Assembly: GCA_050331455.1 (NCBI GenBank)
Contig: JBHJGV010000025.1
Span: forward strand, 1-40,999
Reading direction: 5' to 3'
DNA length: 40,999 bases
Origin: CAYUYV01 sp050331455
Lineage (GTDB): Bacteria; Pseudomonadota; Alphaproteobacteria; JAJFIK01
Shown here: one piece after another, positions 16,203-24,869 of the stretch
Numbering within the stretch: position 1 is the first letter of the stretch
Layout: each line of letters begins with the position of its first letter
The notes under the pieces: model-generated
Database searches by the model: none
What the model was told of the DNA's origin: nothing
What the model saw: only the letters and a program-made list of their open reading frames with translations
Program-made: the position numbers and the translations under genes

Positions 16203-17562
16203 ACCGCCCTGCCTCTAAAAATTTCCGTGGGTCAATGTGTTTACCACGGTACCGGACCTCGTAGTGTAAGTGGGGCGCCGTGCTCCGGCCAGTGTTTCCG
16301 ACCTTCCCGATGACGTCTCCCCGTTCGACGGTTTGTCCACCTTTGACCCCGCGTTCATCAAGATGGCCGTAAAGGGTACGGAATCCGTTTCCATGGTCGA
16401 TGAGCACGTATTTGCCGAAACTCGTGCTGTAGCTTGATCGGTAAACCCGGCCACCGGCCGTCGCCACGACAGGGGTCCCTTTCCAGGCGGAAAAATCAAT
16501 CCCGCGGTGCCGGCTCGGAGAGCCGTTGAAGGGATCGATCCGCATGCCGAACCCGTCCGAAATGCGCTTGTAGCTGGTCAGAGGCGCGGTGATGGGGAGT
16601 ACATGAAGAGCTTCGCGCAGCGCCGCCAGACGGCGCAGCTTTTTCCGGATGCGATAGGCCTTCCGCTGGAAAACCAAACGCTCCTTCTGATTGTCATTCA
16701 ATTGGTCGACGCTCACACTGATGAACGGGCCGCCCTGGCCATTTTCATCGGTGTCCTCGCTGCGCAATGCCGACTCGAAACGGGCTAGCATCGGGGTGTA
16801 GCCGAATTCAGTGCGGTCCATGGCGACCTCGAGGCGGCCGATTTCATCGGTCACCGTTTCCTCGAGCGTCACCAGATCCTCGAATTGGGTGGAATGAAGT
16901 TGGGCGAACCGGACTTCCAACTCTTCGACCATGGCGACTTCATCGTCCACCGACGGAAGCGCTTCGTTTGCGTGCCGGCTCACTTTCCGAATGATGCCGG
17001 ACAGATCGGAGGTCAGCGGCGGCACGGCCGCGATGGCGAACCGGGAGACCCGCGGCGTCGGATCCACATCATGCTGATTGAGGACCGTCACCGAGGTGTG
17101 CGGCGCGGATTTCGGCAATGTGAAAACGAAAGCGGCGGATGTCTTCAGATCTTCCTCTCGCCGGTCGAGCAGCGAGGTTTTCTTTTCAAGAACCGTATCC
17201 ACCTGCCGCTGACGCTCTTCGAGCTCGCGCAGGGTCACGTCCAGTTCCTCGCGCACGACCGCGAGCCCGGATTGGAGACGATCATAGTCGCCGATCATAT
17301 GGGCGAGTTCGCCTTCCCAACGCCGCTTCGACTCGCGTAGCTTCTTTTCCATGCTCGCGGTGATCTGGGTGGTGAACATGACATTAACGGACGCAAAAGC
17401 GATCCACCCGAAGACCAAGAAGCTCATCACCACTGCGATCACCTGGGCCCGACCGGAGATGGTCGTGAAATGCACCTGGTGATTGCAACGATGATAAATC
17501 TGCCGCTCGGGAAAGCAGCGCCGATACATACTGACTATGTGGCCCACAGAAGCTGTGGTCAT
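16177..17562 (-). CDS. Membrane-anchored M23 family metallopeptidase (murein DD-endopeptidase type)
   Basis: From the ATG at 17562 (GGGGAC seven bases upstream; an ATG at 17586 has a poorly spaced site) the product is 461 residues. A cytoplasmic N-terminus (FPERQIYHRCNHQVHFTTIS) is followed by one TM helix (about 39-61), then a periplasmic coiled coil (about 68-130). The LytM/M23 domain lies near the C-terminus. Zinc-site motifs are HRGIDFSAWKG (H and D) and HLHYEV (HxH), together with GFGMRIDPF and the YGHLDE block. This domain normally cuts peptide crosslinks in peptidoglycan. All zinc ligands are present, so it is probably active. The bactofilin gene begins inside its last 26 bases; a bactofilin filament inside the cell could organise this enzyme through its N-terminal tail. 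Confidence 0.92.
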   Translation of the reverse strand: MTTASVGHIVSMYRRCFPERQIYHRCNHQVHFTTISGRAQVIAVVMSFLVFGWIAFASVNVMFTTQITASMEKKLRESKRRWEGELAHMIGDYDRLQSGLAVVREELDVTLRELEERQRQVDTVLEKKTSLLDRREEDLKTSAAFVFTLPKSAPHTSVTVLNQHDVDPTPRVSRFAIAAVPPLTSDLSGIIRKVSRHANEALPSVDDEVAMVEELEVRFAQLHSTQFEDLVTLEETVTDEIGRLEVAMDRTEFGYTPMLARFESALRSEDTDENGQGGPFISVSVDQLNDNQKERLVFQRKAYRIRKKLRRLAALREALHVLPITAPLTSYKRISDGFGMRIDPFNGSPSRHRGIDFSAWKGTPVVATAGGRVYRSSYSTSFGKYVLIDHGNGFRTLYGHLDERGVKGGQTVERGDVIGKVGNTGRSTAPHLHYEVRYRGKHIDPRKFLEAGRYVFENEGQ

Positions 17563-17666
17563 CACGTTGTCCCCGATTTTTTGCATAACCCCTGATACTC
17601 GTACTTCACCGGATTAACCGACAAAACACAAGCTATCCCAAGCGGCTAACGCAACTTAACGAACGG

Positions 17667-18512
17667 TCAGCCACCACCCCACGTTTGGTAAAATGCCCGG
17701 GGAAACCCTGCCTGATCCCGGGCAACCTCATTAAACGGTGGCTTCAAACTACCTCGAAAATGTTGCCGAACAAGGGCCTGCCACGTGTCCTTCATCGGCT
17801 GTTCCCGTGTTCCACAAAGCTGTGAGAACCAAGAAAACCCTATTTTGACGTGCTCGATCTCATCACGATAGATGATCCGAAGAAGGCTGGCGCTGTCCGG
17901 GTCGCCCGCATCTTCGAGTTTGTCGATCATATCCGGGCACACGTCGAGCCCGCGCGCTTCAAGGACCATCGGAACGACGGCCAAGCGAGCGAGCACATCT
18001 TCTGCGGTGGCCTCGGCGGCTTCCCACAGCCCATCATGGGCGGGCAAGGCACCATATCGGCTTCCCAGATCGGACAGCCGATCCGACAGCATCAGGAAGT
18101 GGCGGGCCTCGTCATCGCCAACACGAACCCAATCATTGTAAAAATCCCGTGCGGCAAGAATCGGGCCAAAGCGGGCGACCATATCCCAGGCCAGATTGAC
18201 GGCGTTGAGTTCGATATGGGCAAGGGCGTGGAGCAGGGCGATCCGGCCTTTCAGCCCTCCGGCCTTGCGCCGGGGCATGGCGGCCGGCTCCAACAAGGCG
18301 GGCTCGTCGAGCCGGCCCGGCCGGCGCGGCGGCTTCGCCGGGCGCGCCGCGATCCCCAGCGTGCCGTCACGCCAGGCCTGGGCGGCTGCGCGGCTGGCCC
18401 GCGCTTTCTCGATCGGGTCCGGCGTGGCCAAAACCACCACGGCCGCGTCATCGATGCTGCCCGCGTCCAGGGCCGCAATCGCCGCGTCCGCCAATGGCAA
18501 GGGGTCGCTCAC
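17667..18512 (-). CDS. DUF455 family ferritin-like domain protein
   Basis: This 281-residue protein belongs to the DUF455 family, a four-helix ferritin-like fold of unknown biochemical role. Putative di-metal carboxylate/histidine motifs are visible: HALAHIELNAVNLAWD, RVGDDEARHFLML, VLEARGLDV and IYRDEIEHVKIGFSWF. The GTG at 18512 overlaps the TGA of the upstream bcp gene as GTGA, which indicates translational coupling; a longer in-frame N-terminus would overlap bcp deeply and has no conserved sequence. Pairing with a peroxiredoxin is compatible with a role in oxidative stress, but that is an inference. The M23 gene starts about 100 bp downstream. Confidence 0.85.
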   Translation of the reverse strand: MSDPLPLADAAIAALDAGSIDDAAVVVLATPDPIEKARASRAAAQAWRDGTLGIAARPAKPPRRPGRLDEPALLEPAAMPRRKAGGLKGRIALLHALAHIELNAVNLAWDMVARFGPILAARDFYNDWVRVGDDEARHFLMLSDRLSDLGSRYGALPAHDGLWEAAEATAEDVLARLAVVPMVLEARGLDVCPDMIDKLEDAGDPDSASLLRIIYRDEIEHVKIGFSWFSQLCGTREQPMKDTWQALVRQHFRGSLKPPFNEVARDQAGFPRAFYQTWGGG

Positions 18513-19081
18513 AGGCCTTTGACCGCGTCGAGGACGGCTTCCACATGGCCCGGCACCTTCACCTTGCGCCAAGCCCTGCGGATCACCCCCCCACCGTCGA
18601 TCACAAAGGTGGAGCGGTCGATACCCATATACTTCTTCCCATACATGCTTTTTTCGACCCACGAGCCGTACCGCTCGGTCGTGTCGCCGTCCTCATCGGA
18701 GGCGAGATGGATGGTCAGATCGTATTTCGCTTTGAACTTATCGTGTTTGGCGATGCTGTCCTTGGAGACCCCGATCACCACCGCTCCGGCGGCCTCGAAG
18801 GCGTCCCGGTGCTCGGAAAAGCCGATGGCCTCCTTGGTGCAGCCGGACGTATCGTCTTTGGGATAAAAATAGAGCACCACCGTTTTGCCCTTGAGCCCTT
18901 TTAGGGATACCGAACCGCCGCCATCCGTCGGCAGGGTGAAATCGGGCGCCTTGTCCCCTTCCTGCGGTCCCGCCACGCTTGTCGCCGGGCCTGCCGCTGG
19001 CGCCGCGGCGGATTGTGCGGCCGCTTTTTTCCGAGCGGCGGTTTTCTTGGTTGCCGTCTTTTTTTCAGTCGCGTCTGCCAT
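18509..19081 (-). CDS. bcp: Peroxiredoxin, Bcp/PrxQ type, with Lys/Ala-rich N-terminal extension
   Basis: Bcp-type peroxiredoxins reduce hydrogen and organic peroxides with electrons from thioredoxin. The 190-residue product starts at the ATG at 19081 (GGAGC upstream). The peroxidatic cysteine is in FYPKDDTSGCTKEAIGF. The resolving cysteine that many PrxQ proteins carry five residues later is replaced (CTKEAI), so this is probably a one-Cys form or resolves elsewhere. The first 40 residues (MADATEKKTATKKTAARKKA and on) are a Lys/Ala/Thr-rich tail resembling histone H1-like bacterial tails. The tail is absent from ordinary Bcp, which is about 155 residues. It overlaps the DUF455 gene by four bases. 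Confidence 0.9.
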   Translation of the reverse strand: MADATEKKTATKKTAARKKAAAQSAAAPAAGPATSVAGPQEGDKAPDFTLPTDGGGSVSLKGLKGKTVVLYFYPKDDTSGCTKEAIGFSEHRDAFEAAGAVVIGVSKDSIAKHDKFKAKYDLTIHLASDEDGDTTERYGSWVEKSMYGKKYMGIDRSTFVIDGGGVIRRAWRKVKVPGHVEAVLDAVKGL

Positions 19082-19366
19082 GGCACGGCTCCGAAAACGG
19101 TCTTGGGGCGTCGCAGAATGGGTACGGCCGGCATAGGGGCGGACCGCGATGGCTTGAAATCGAAGGGCGGCCTGGGCCATCACGGCATGGGTCGCGTTTA
19201 GAGACACTGGCGGTCATGCCTCGCGAGAGCACCATTGCGCGTTGCATCGATACCAAACGTAATGTGCGTCAACGCGGCCAGCGGTCAAACGAAATTGTGC
19301 CAGCCTTGACAGATTGAACACCTGACCCTGGTGTCACCTTCCGCAGCGAAAGGACGATTGCGCCCC

Positions 19367-22300
19367 ATGATCCGTCGCGCCACCCGCCATGTTGTGGAGT
19401 TGATGGCCGCTCTCGTGGCCGTGACAACCCTTCTGCTCGTTGCGACGGTCTGGATCTTGGCCCAAGGGCCTGTCTCCTTGACCGTGTTTAAGCCGACCGT
19501 AGCGGAAACGATTGCCCAATCGCTTGACGTCCGGTCAGTCGATTTCTCGGATGCCTCTCTTCAATGGGACTCCCAGTCCCGCACCCTTGAGTTGACCATT
19601 TCCGACGCGCGCCTGTTCACGGGCGCGCAAGCGCCGGCGCTCGAAGTGCCCCATATGGGCATCGCGATCAAAGCCGGGGCCCTGCTGCGCGGTCGCATCC
19701 GCCCCACCCGGCTTCGGTTTTCCGGCGCCTCCGCCCGGTTCACGCGCGGACCCGACGGATCCGTTGACCTTGGCTTCCTGTCCCCGGCGGCCGCGCTTGC
19801 CGATCGGACCGGGACGGCAGCGCCGGAACCGGACGATGCACCGGAACCGGACGATGCACCGGCGACGGACGGTGCACATGCTCAGGACGCCGGCACGGAT
19901 GCGCGCTTTGAGGGTCTGCGTCTGTTCGAACTGCTTGTGCAGTCCGAGAGCGACGAGCCCACGATCCGCGCCCTCGAAGTCATTGAGATCACTGACGCGA
20001 CCCTCGAATTCCTCGACAGTCGAACGGGTATGACCTTCGGGGCGTCCGATGCCGAAGTGCGCCTGCTCCGGGACCGGCGGGACGACGGCGCGATCCTGTC
20101 CCTGGAACTCACCGCCGGCCTTCGGATGGGCGATGCGGTGGTCGATATCGCCGTGGCCGGCGTTCCGCGGGTCGAAGACGGTGGCTTCGACGTCACGGTC
20201 CGTTTCGACCCGGTCGATCCGGGCATGCTGCACCATCTCGTGCCGGCCCTGGCCCCCCTCGATGCCCTGACCCTGCCTGTCAGCGGCGCCGTGGCTTTCG
20301 GGCTCGGCCCCCGGGGTCTCCTGGGCGCGGTGCGGGCGGAACTTGTCGGCGGGCCCGGCGTGCTCCGCCTGCCCAAGACCGAGACGCTGCCCATGGTCGA
20401 GCAGGAACATATGGACCGCCTGCTGGCCGCCATGCCCGAGACGCTGCCGATCCGCGCCGCGGCCCTGGCTGTGAGCGCCGACATTCCGGCCGGCCGGATC
20501 GCTCTTGAAAAGATCGCGCTGCGCACCGAAAAGGCCGACATGGTCCTGTCCGGCGACCTGGGCTGGACCATGGATGGGTCCAGGGACGGGCCCGAAGGTG
20601 GAAAGGGGGCGGCGTCGGCCGGGCGGGTGAAGGCGGTATCCTTCGATATCGAAGGGCGGGACCTGACGGTCCATGTGCCGGTCTATTCCCAGGTGCCGGC
20701 CCGGATACGCCGTCTGCGCATCGCCGGCGGCCACGACCTTAAGGCCGGCATGACCGTGCTTGAAACGGCGCGCCTCGAAGCCTATGGCGGCTTTGTCGAG
20801 GTGCATGGGCGCTTTGGATCCGTTGACGGAAAGCCTGAAATCCTCGTCGACGGCACCCTTGGCCGCTTCCCGGCGGACCGGCTGAAAGCGGTCTGGCCCC
20901 GGGGCCTTGCCGTGGGCGCCCGAGACTGGATTACCGCCAATGTCACCGCCGGACGGCTGGGCAAAGGCACACTCAAAATCGATGCACCCGCGGGCACCCT
21001 CGATATCGGCTACATGCCCGACGACGCCATGCGCCTTGATTTCACCCTCGAAGAGGTGACGACCGGCTTCGTGCCGGGACTGCCGCCCATGACCGATCTG
21101 GAGGGCAGTGCCACCCTTTACGGCGACAGCTTCCAGGCCCGCTTCGACTCGGCGCGCATTGGGCGCATCGCCATCAGTGAAGGCCGTATGCTGACGGAAA
21201 ATCTTCATGTGCGCGGCGCCTTCGGCGTCTTTGATGCCGTGGCGAATGGCCCTCTGCCCGATATTCTGGACCTGCTCGACCGGGGCCCCTTCGGTTATCC
21301 GAGCCGCTACGGGGTCGATCCGGCCTCCACGGGAGGGCGCGGCGGGGTGCGGCTCCATGTGGCCCTGCCCATGCGCCGTAATCTGAAGATCGAGCAGATT
21401 GAGTTTTCGGCGGCCGCAAACATTCGCGAGTTCTCCTTCGATCTGTCACCGGATGTTCCGCTTTCCGACGGGGTTGTGGAGCTCAAGATTAACGGCGCCG
21501 GCTTGAGCGGGGAAGGCGATGTGGCGATCGCCGGCCTGCCCGCCCACTTGCGCTGGACGGAGGATTTCACGGGCGCCTCCACCCTGCCCACGACCCTGTC
21601 CGTCGTCACCGTCCTCGATGATGCGACCCGGGCCCGGCTGGGCCTCGATATCAGCGATGTCATCACCGGGCCCCTCAAGGTCACGGCCACCGCCCAGGGA
21701 CGGGGGGCCGATATCCGCCTGCTGAAGGCCCATGCGGACCTGGAGGGAACCACACTGCGCCTGCCCGGCACGGCCTGGACCAAGCCCGCCGGCGATGCGG
21801 TGTTCGCCGACCTTGAAGCGCGCCTCGGCCCGGACGGAGAGATCATCGTCGATCCGTTCACGGTGGAAGGGCCCGATATCACCGTGGACGGCCGGCTGAC
21901 CTTGGGCGCGGATCTGCGCCTTCTGGCCCTCGACTTTCCGGCGCTGACCGTGACGGGTCTTGCGGATCTGCGCGCCAAGGCTGACCGCCAGGAGCGCAAC
22001 CTCGTGGTGACGGTCCGTGGGCCCTATATCAACGCCGATCCCATCTTCGATCTTGCCCGTCTCGGGCTCGACACGTCCGGGGCATCGTCCGGTCCGGCGG
22101 CATCCCCGCCGCCGCCGTCCCTGTCACGGATCGATTTGACGGCCCAGGTGGACCGAATCGACCTGAAGCGCGAGGTCCGCCTCACGGATGCCTCGGCCCG
22201 TCTTCTTCTGAAAGGCATGTGGCTGGAGGACGCAACGTTCCGCAGCGGTTTGGGCCCGGCTGGGACCGCCCATGTGACCCTGTCCCGGAACACCGAGTCG

Positions 22301-22927
22301 GGGCGGAGCACCCAGCACCGGGACCTCATTGCCACAGCAACCGATGCGGGGGCGCTGGCCCGGGGGGTCCTCGACACCGATGCCATCGCCGGAGGGCAGA
22401 TCCGCCTCACGGCCCTGCTGACCGATCCGGGCGCCGGGGGGCGGGACAGCGGCGCCATCCAGGGCAATCTGACCATTGAGGACTTCCGTGTGGAGAACGC
22501 CCCACTGCTTGCCCGGGTGCTGACCGCCGGCTCGCCGACGGGCATCGGCGATCTTCTGCAGGGGGATGGGATTCGTTTCACGCTCCTGTCGCTGCCGTTC
22601 GAAAACCGGGGCAAGCGTTGGACCCTCCATGACGGCCAGGCCTATGGCCCATCCATCGGCATCACCGTGGACGGCGATCTGGATGAGAACATGCAGGCCA
22701 CCGATCTGCGCGGGACCATCGTGCCGGCTTATGGGGTCAACAGTGTGCTCGGCAAAGTCCCACTGATCGGCGACGTGCTGATCAACAAGGACGGGGAAGG
22801 CCTTTTTGCCTTCACCTATCGCATTGTCGGGTCCGAAGACGGATCAAGCATTTATGTCAACCCGCTTTCGGCGCTGGCGCCGGGTTTTCTGCGCCGTCTT
22901 TTCCAGCTCGGCGGCGACCGGAACTAA
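19367..22927 (+). CDS. Large AsmA/YhdP-like envelope protein (DUF3971/AsmA-like C-terminal)
   Basis: The product has about 1186 residues from the ATG at 19367 (AAAGGA twelve bases upstream; a GTG at 19331 lacks a site and lies close to a TTGACA box at 19306-19311, so it is less likely). One N-terminal TM helix (about 10-33) anchors a very long periplasmic region built of repeating beta-strand segments with AsmA-type blocks (GALLRGRIRPTRLRFSGASA, IRGTIVPAYGVNSVLGKVP-like end). The C-terminal part resembles the AsmA_2 domain, with VNSVLGKVPLIGDVLINKDG. Members such as YhdP and TamB form bridge-like tubes that carry phospholipids towards the outer membrane. A short Pro-Glu-Asp-Asp-Ala repeat encoded at about 19826-19860 marks a linker. 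Bridge function is inferred from the family. Confidence 0.82.
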   Translation: MIRRATRHVVELMAALVAVTTLLLVATVWILAQGPVSLTVFKPTVAETIAQSLDVRSVDFSDASLQWDSQSRTLELTISDARLFTGAQAPALEVPHMGIAIKAGALLRGRIRPTRLRFSGASARFTRGPDGSVDLGFLSPAAALADRTGTAAPEPDDAPEPDDAPATDGAHAQDAGTDARFEGLRLFELLVQSESDEPTIRALEVIEITDATLEFLDSRTGMTFGASDAEVRLLRDRRDDGAILSLELTAGLRMGDAVVDIAVAGVPRVEDGGFDVTVRFDPVDPGMLHHLVPALAPLDALTLPVSGAVAFGLGPRGLLGAVRAELVGGPGVLRLPKTETLPMVEQEHMDRLLAAMPETLPIRAAALAVSADIPAGRIALEKIALRTEKADMVLSGDLGWTMDGSRDGPEGGKGAASAGRVKAVSFDIEGRDLTVHVPVYSQVPARIRRLRIAGGHDLKAGMTVLETARLEAYGGFVEVHGRFGSVDGKPEILVDGTLGRFPADRLKAVWPRGLAVGARDWITANVTAGRLGKGTLKIDAPAGTLDIGYMPDDAMRLDFTLEEVTTGFVPGLPPMTDLEGSATLYGDSFQARFDSARIGRIAISEGRMLTENLHVRGAFGVFDAVANGPLPDILDLLDRGPFGYPSRYGVDPASTGGRGGVRLHVALPMRRNLKIEQIEFSAAANIREFSFDLSPDVPLSDGVVELKINGAGLSGEGDVAIAGLPAHLRWTEDFTGASTLPTTLSVVTVLDDATRARLGLDISDVITGPLKVTATAQGRGADIRLLKAHADLEGTTLRLPGTAWTKPAGDAVFADLEARLGPDGEIIVDPFTVEGPDITVDGRLTLGADLRLLALDFPALTVTGLADLRAKADRQERNLVVTVRGPYINADPIFDLARLGLDTSGASSGPAASPPPPSLSRIDLTAQVDRIDLKREVRLTDASARLLLKGMWLEDATFRSGLGPAGTAHVTLSRNTESGRSTQHRDLIATATDAGALARGVLDTDAIAGGQIRLTALLTDPGAGGRDSGAIQGNLTIEDFRVENAPLLARVLTAGSPTGIGDLLQGDGIRFTLLSLPFENRGKRWTLHDGQAYGPSIGITVDGDLDENMQATDLRGTIVPAYGVNSVLGKVPLIGDVLINKDGEGLFAFTYRIVGSEDGSSIYVNPLSALAPGFLRRLFQLGGDRN

Positions 22928-22960
22928 AGCGTGTCATTCTGATCCGGAGCCGAACACGCT
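22928..22960. terminator. Weak hairpin between convergent AsmA-like and flippase genes
   Basis: AGCGTGT (22928-22934) pairs with ACACGCT (22954-22960) across a 19-nt loop, directly after the stop of the AsmA-like gene. There is no T run, so this is only a possible termination site. Confidence 0.3.
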
Positions 22961-23038
22961 GAGTATTCTGCCCTGGATCGCCGCGCGACCTTTGGCCGCT
23001 CGCGATGACGACCTGCACCATCCGTATCAGTCGGTGCA

Positions 23039-24475
23039 CTAGGCTCCCGATGGCGGAGTCCGGCCTCGCCCTGGCCGAAGGAACCGTCCGTCCGTCGGCG
23101 GTCCATCGGCCTGCGCCTCCACGAGTTCCGGCGCCAGGCGGCGGCGCAGAAGAATGGTCAGGACCGTGACGGGAATGACATGGGCGACGATCAGCCCGGT
23201 CATCGTTCCGGGAATGCCGAACCAGGCGGCCAGGAAATAGGCCGTTCCCAGACCGAACACCGCCTCGATGGCCACGGTCACGAACAGGGGCTGGGTGTAT
23301 TCGATGGCCCGCAGGCCCACTTCCAGCGGGAACTGGAGAAAGCGGACCGTTAGGATGATGACCCACCAATTGATCAGATAGGCGTAGGGCACGAAGTCCG
23401 GCCCATAGAGCAGGCCGACGATTTCCTCGGCAAACAGCCAGCCGAGCGCGGCGATCCCCAGACTGATGGCAAGGCCGATGCCGGCAAGGCGTGTCAGATA
23501 GGTGACCAGCGCTCCGGCCCCTTGTTCCTTGTAGAGGGTCGAGGCCCGCATGGGCGCTACGTTTTGGAGCGCCAGGGTCAGGACCTGGATCGGGGCGAGG
23601 ATGTTCAGGGTGGATCGGATCGCGCCCATGGCCACCGCCCCGAGTACGACGCCTGCCACCATGATAATGGCGTGTCCGGAGCAGAATTGCAGCACGCTCA
23701 TCCCGAACAGCCATTTGGAAAAATCCCAGTGGGAGCGGCTAATCCGAACGAGGCTCGTCCGGGCGATCCGCAGCGGCTCGAACCAGAACGCGCCGATAAG
23801 GGCCGCCGCGACGGAAAAGCCCGCCATAATCCAGAAGGTCAGAGCCCCGTCCAGCACGACCCCGGCAAGGAGGGGCAGGCCCACCAGCAGCGCGAGCCGG
23901 CCCATATAGGCGATGGTGTCGTTCAAAAAGGCCGCCATGGGTTTGGCCTTCGTGAACAGATAGCGCCGGACCGCATCCTGGATTTGGTCGCCCAATGTGG
24001 CCGCGATGAGCGGCACCGCCAGGTGCCGCACATCGATTTCGGCATCGAACAGGTAGAGCGCCTGGAGAACCGGGGGTATCAGCACCGCCGTCACCACAGC
24101 CAACAGCGCCTGGTGGACGAGCACCGTGCCGTAATATCCGGGCTGATCATCCGGGGCCTGTTTCGGCCCCAGGCTCATCATCGGTGAGACGATGACGGCG
24201 ATATGCACCGCCTTGAAGAACAGAAAGACCACATAAGCCCAAAAGAACAGGCCGAGGCCTTCCGGGCCAAGGGGCCGGGCAATGGCGGCGATGGTCAGGA
24301 AGTTCACCCCGCTGACCATGACCTGGTCGCCGAGGGCCCACAGTTTTTCCCGGTGGGCGGTGTAAAGGCCGATCAGCCGTGCCGGCGCGCCCGGTCCCGG
24401 TTTCGGGGCCGCGTGCCCGTCCTGTCCGCCGGAGGGATGCTGCCCTTGTGTCGCCGAACCCATGGTCTCTCCCAC
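23039..24475 (-). CDS. Polysaccharide/oligosaccharide flippase-like membrane protein (Wzx/MOP family)
   Basis: This 478-residue protein has about twelve hydrophobic TM segments in the arrangement of the MOP exporter superfamily (Wzx, MATE-like). The first conserved block reads GDQVMVSGVNFLTIAAIARPLGPEGLGLF, typical of lipid-linked oligosaccharide flippases. The N-terminal 35 residues are Gly/Pro-rich and cytoplasmic. A GTG at 24475 with GGGGGA eight bases upstream is the likely start; an ATG at 24463 is an alternative. It is divergent from the glycosyltransferase gene at 24870, so the two probably belong to one surface polysaccharide pathway. The substrate cannot be told. No polymerase or chain-length regulator is in the window. 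Confidence 0.8.
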   Translation of the reverse strand: MGETMGSATQGQHPSGGQDGHAAPKPGPGAPARLIGLYTAHREKLWALGDQVMVSGVNFLTIAAIARPLGPEGLGLFFWAYVVFLFFKAVHIAVIVSPMMSLGPKQAPDDQPGYYGTVLVHQALLAVVTAVLIPPVLQALYLFDAEIDVRHLAVPLIAATLGDQIQDAVRRYLFTKAKPMAAFLNDTIAYMGRLALLVGLPLLAGVVLDGALTFWIMAGFSVAAALIGAFWFEPLRIARTSLVRISRSHWDFSKWLFGMSVLQFCSGHAIIMVAGVVLGAVAMGAIRSTLNILAPIQVLTLALQNVAPMRASTLYKEQGAGALVTYLTRLAGIGLAISLGIAALGWLFAEEIVGLLYGPDFVPYAYLINWWVIILTVRFLQFPLEVGLRAIEYTQPLFVTVAIEAVFGLGTAYFLAAWFGIPGTMTGLIVAHVIPVTVLTILLRRRLAPELVEAQADGPPTDGRFLRPGRGRTPPSGA

Positions 24476-24869
24476 ATCTCAGATCCCCCGCCCGAGCCCT
24501 CGTTCACCCATTGTCGATCGCGCATCGGCGGGCACGCCTATTCCGGCTAAGGAACCATGCTTAGGATCTTGGGACCATGGCGGTGAATCGGTCGCAAGCC
24601 CAATTCCACCTGACCGGCGTGTTTCATCGTCGGTCCGCGCGTGCGGTTGAGCCTCATGCGGTTCAGCGTGACGCTTTGGCAAGCCGGGCGGAGATTGCGG
24701 TGTTTGGTTTTGTTGGCACACCCTCTGCGTCCCTGGTATAGCCCCGGTTCAGAATGGCGGTTCGATCAGGGGTCTTAATGACGAGGACATGCCGTTCGCC
24801 GGACGCGCAGAGGATGACCGGGCGTCGGTTTTGGGGAATTGCGTTGGGGGAAATGGGAGACCGAGTGCC
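24476..24869. promoter_or_regulatory. Divergent intergenic region with a sigma-54-like motif
   Basis: This 394-bp region separates the flippase and glycosyltransferase genes and should carry both promoters. TGGCAC-N5-CTGC at 24714-24728, on the plus strand, resembles a sigma-54 (-24/-12) promoter with one mismatch in the -12 box, about 140 bp before the glycosyltransferase start. No strong sigma-70 pair is evident. The assignment is tentative. Confidence 0.25.

Noticed and set aside
19535..21358. A 607-codon open frame antisense to the AsmA-like gene
   Set aside because: His/Arg/Gly-rich composition with no motif; it mirrors the GC bias of the real gene.
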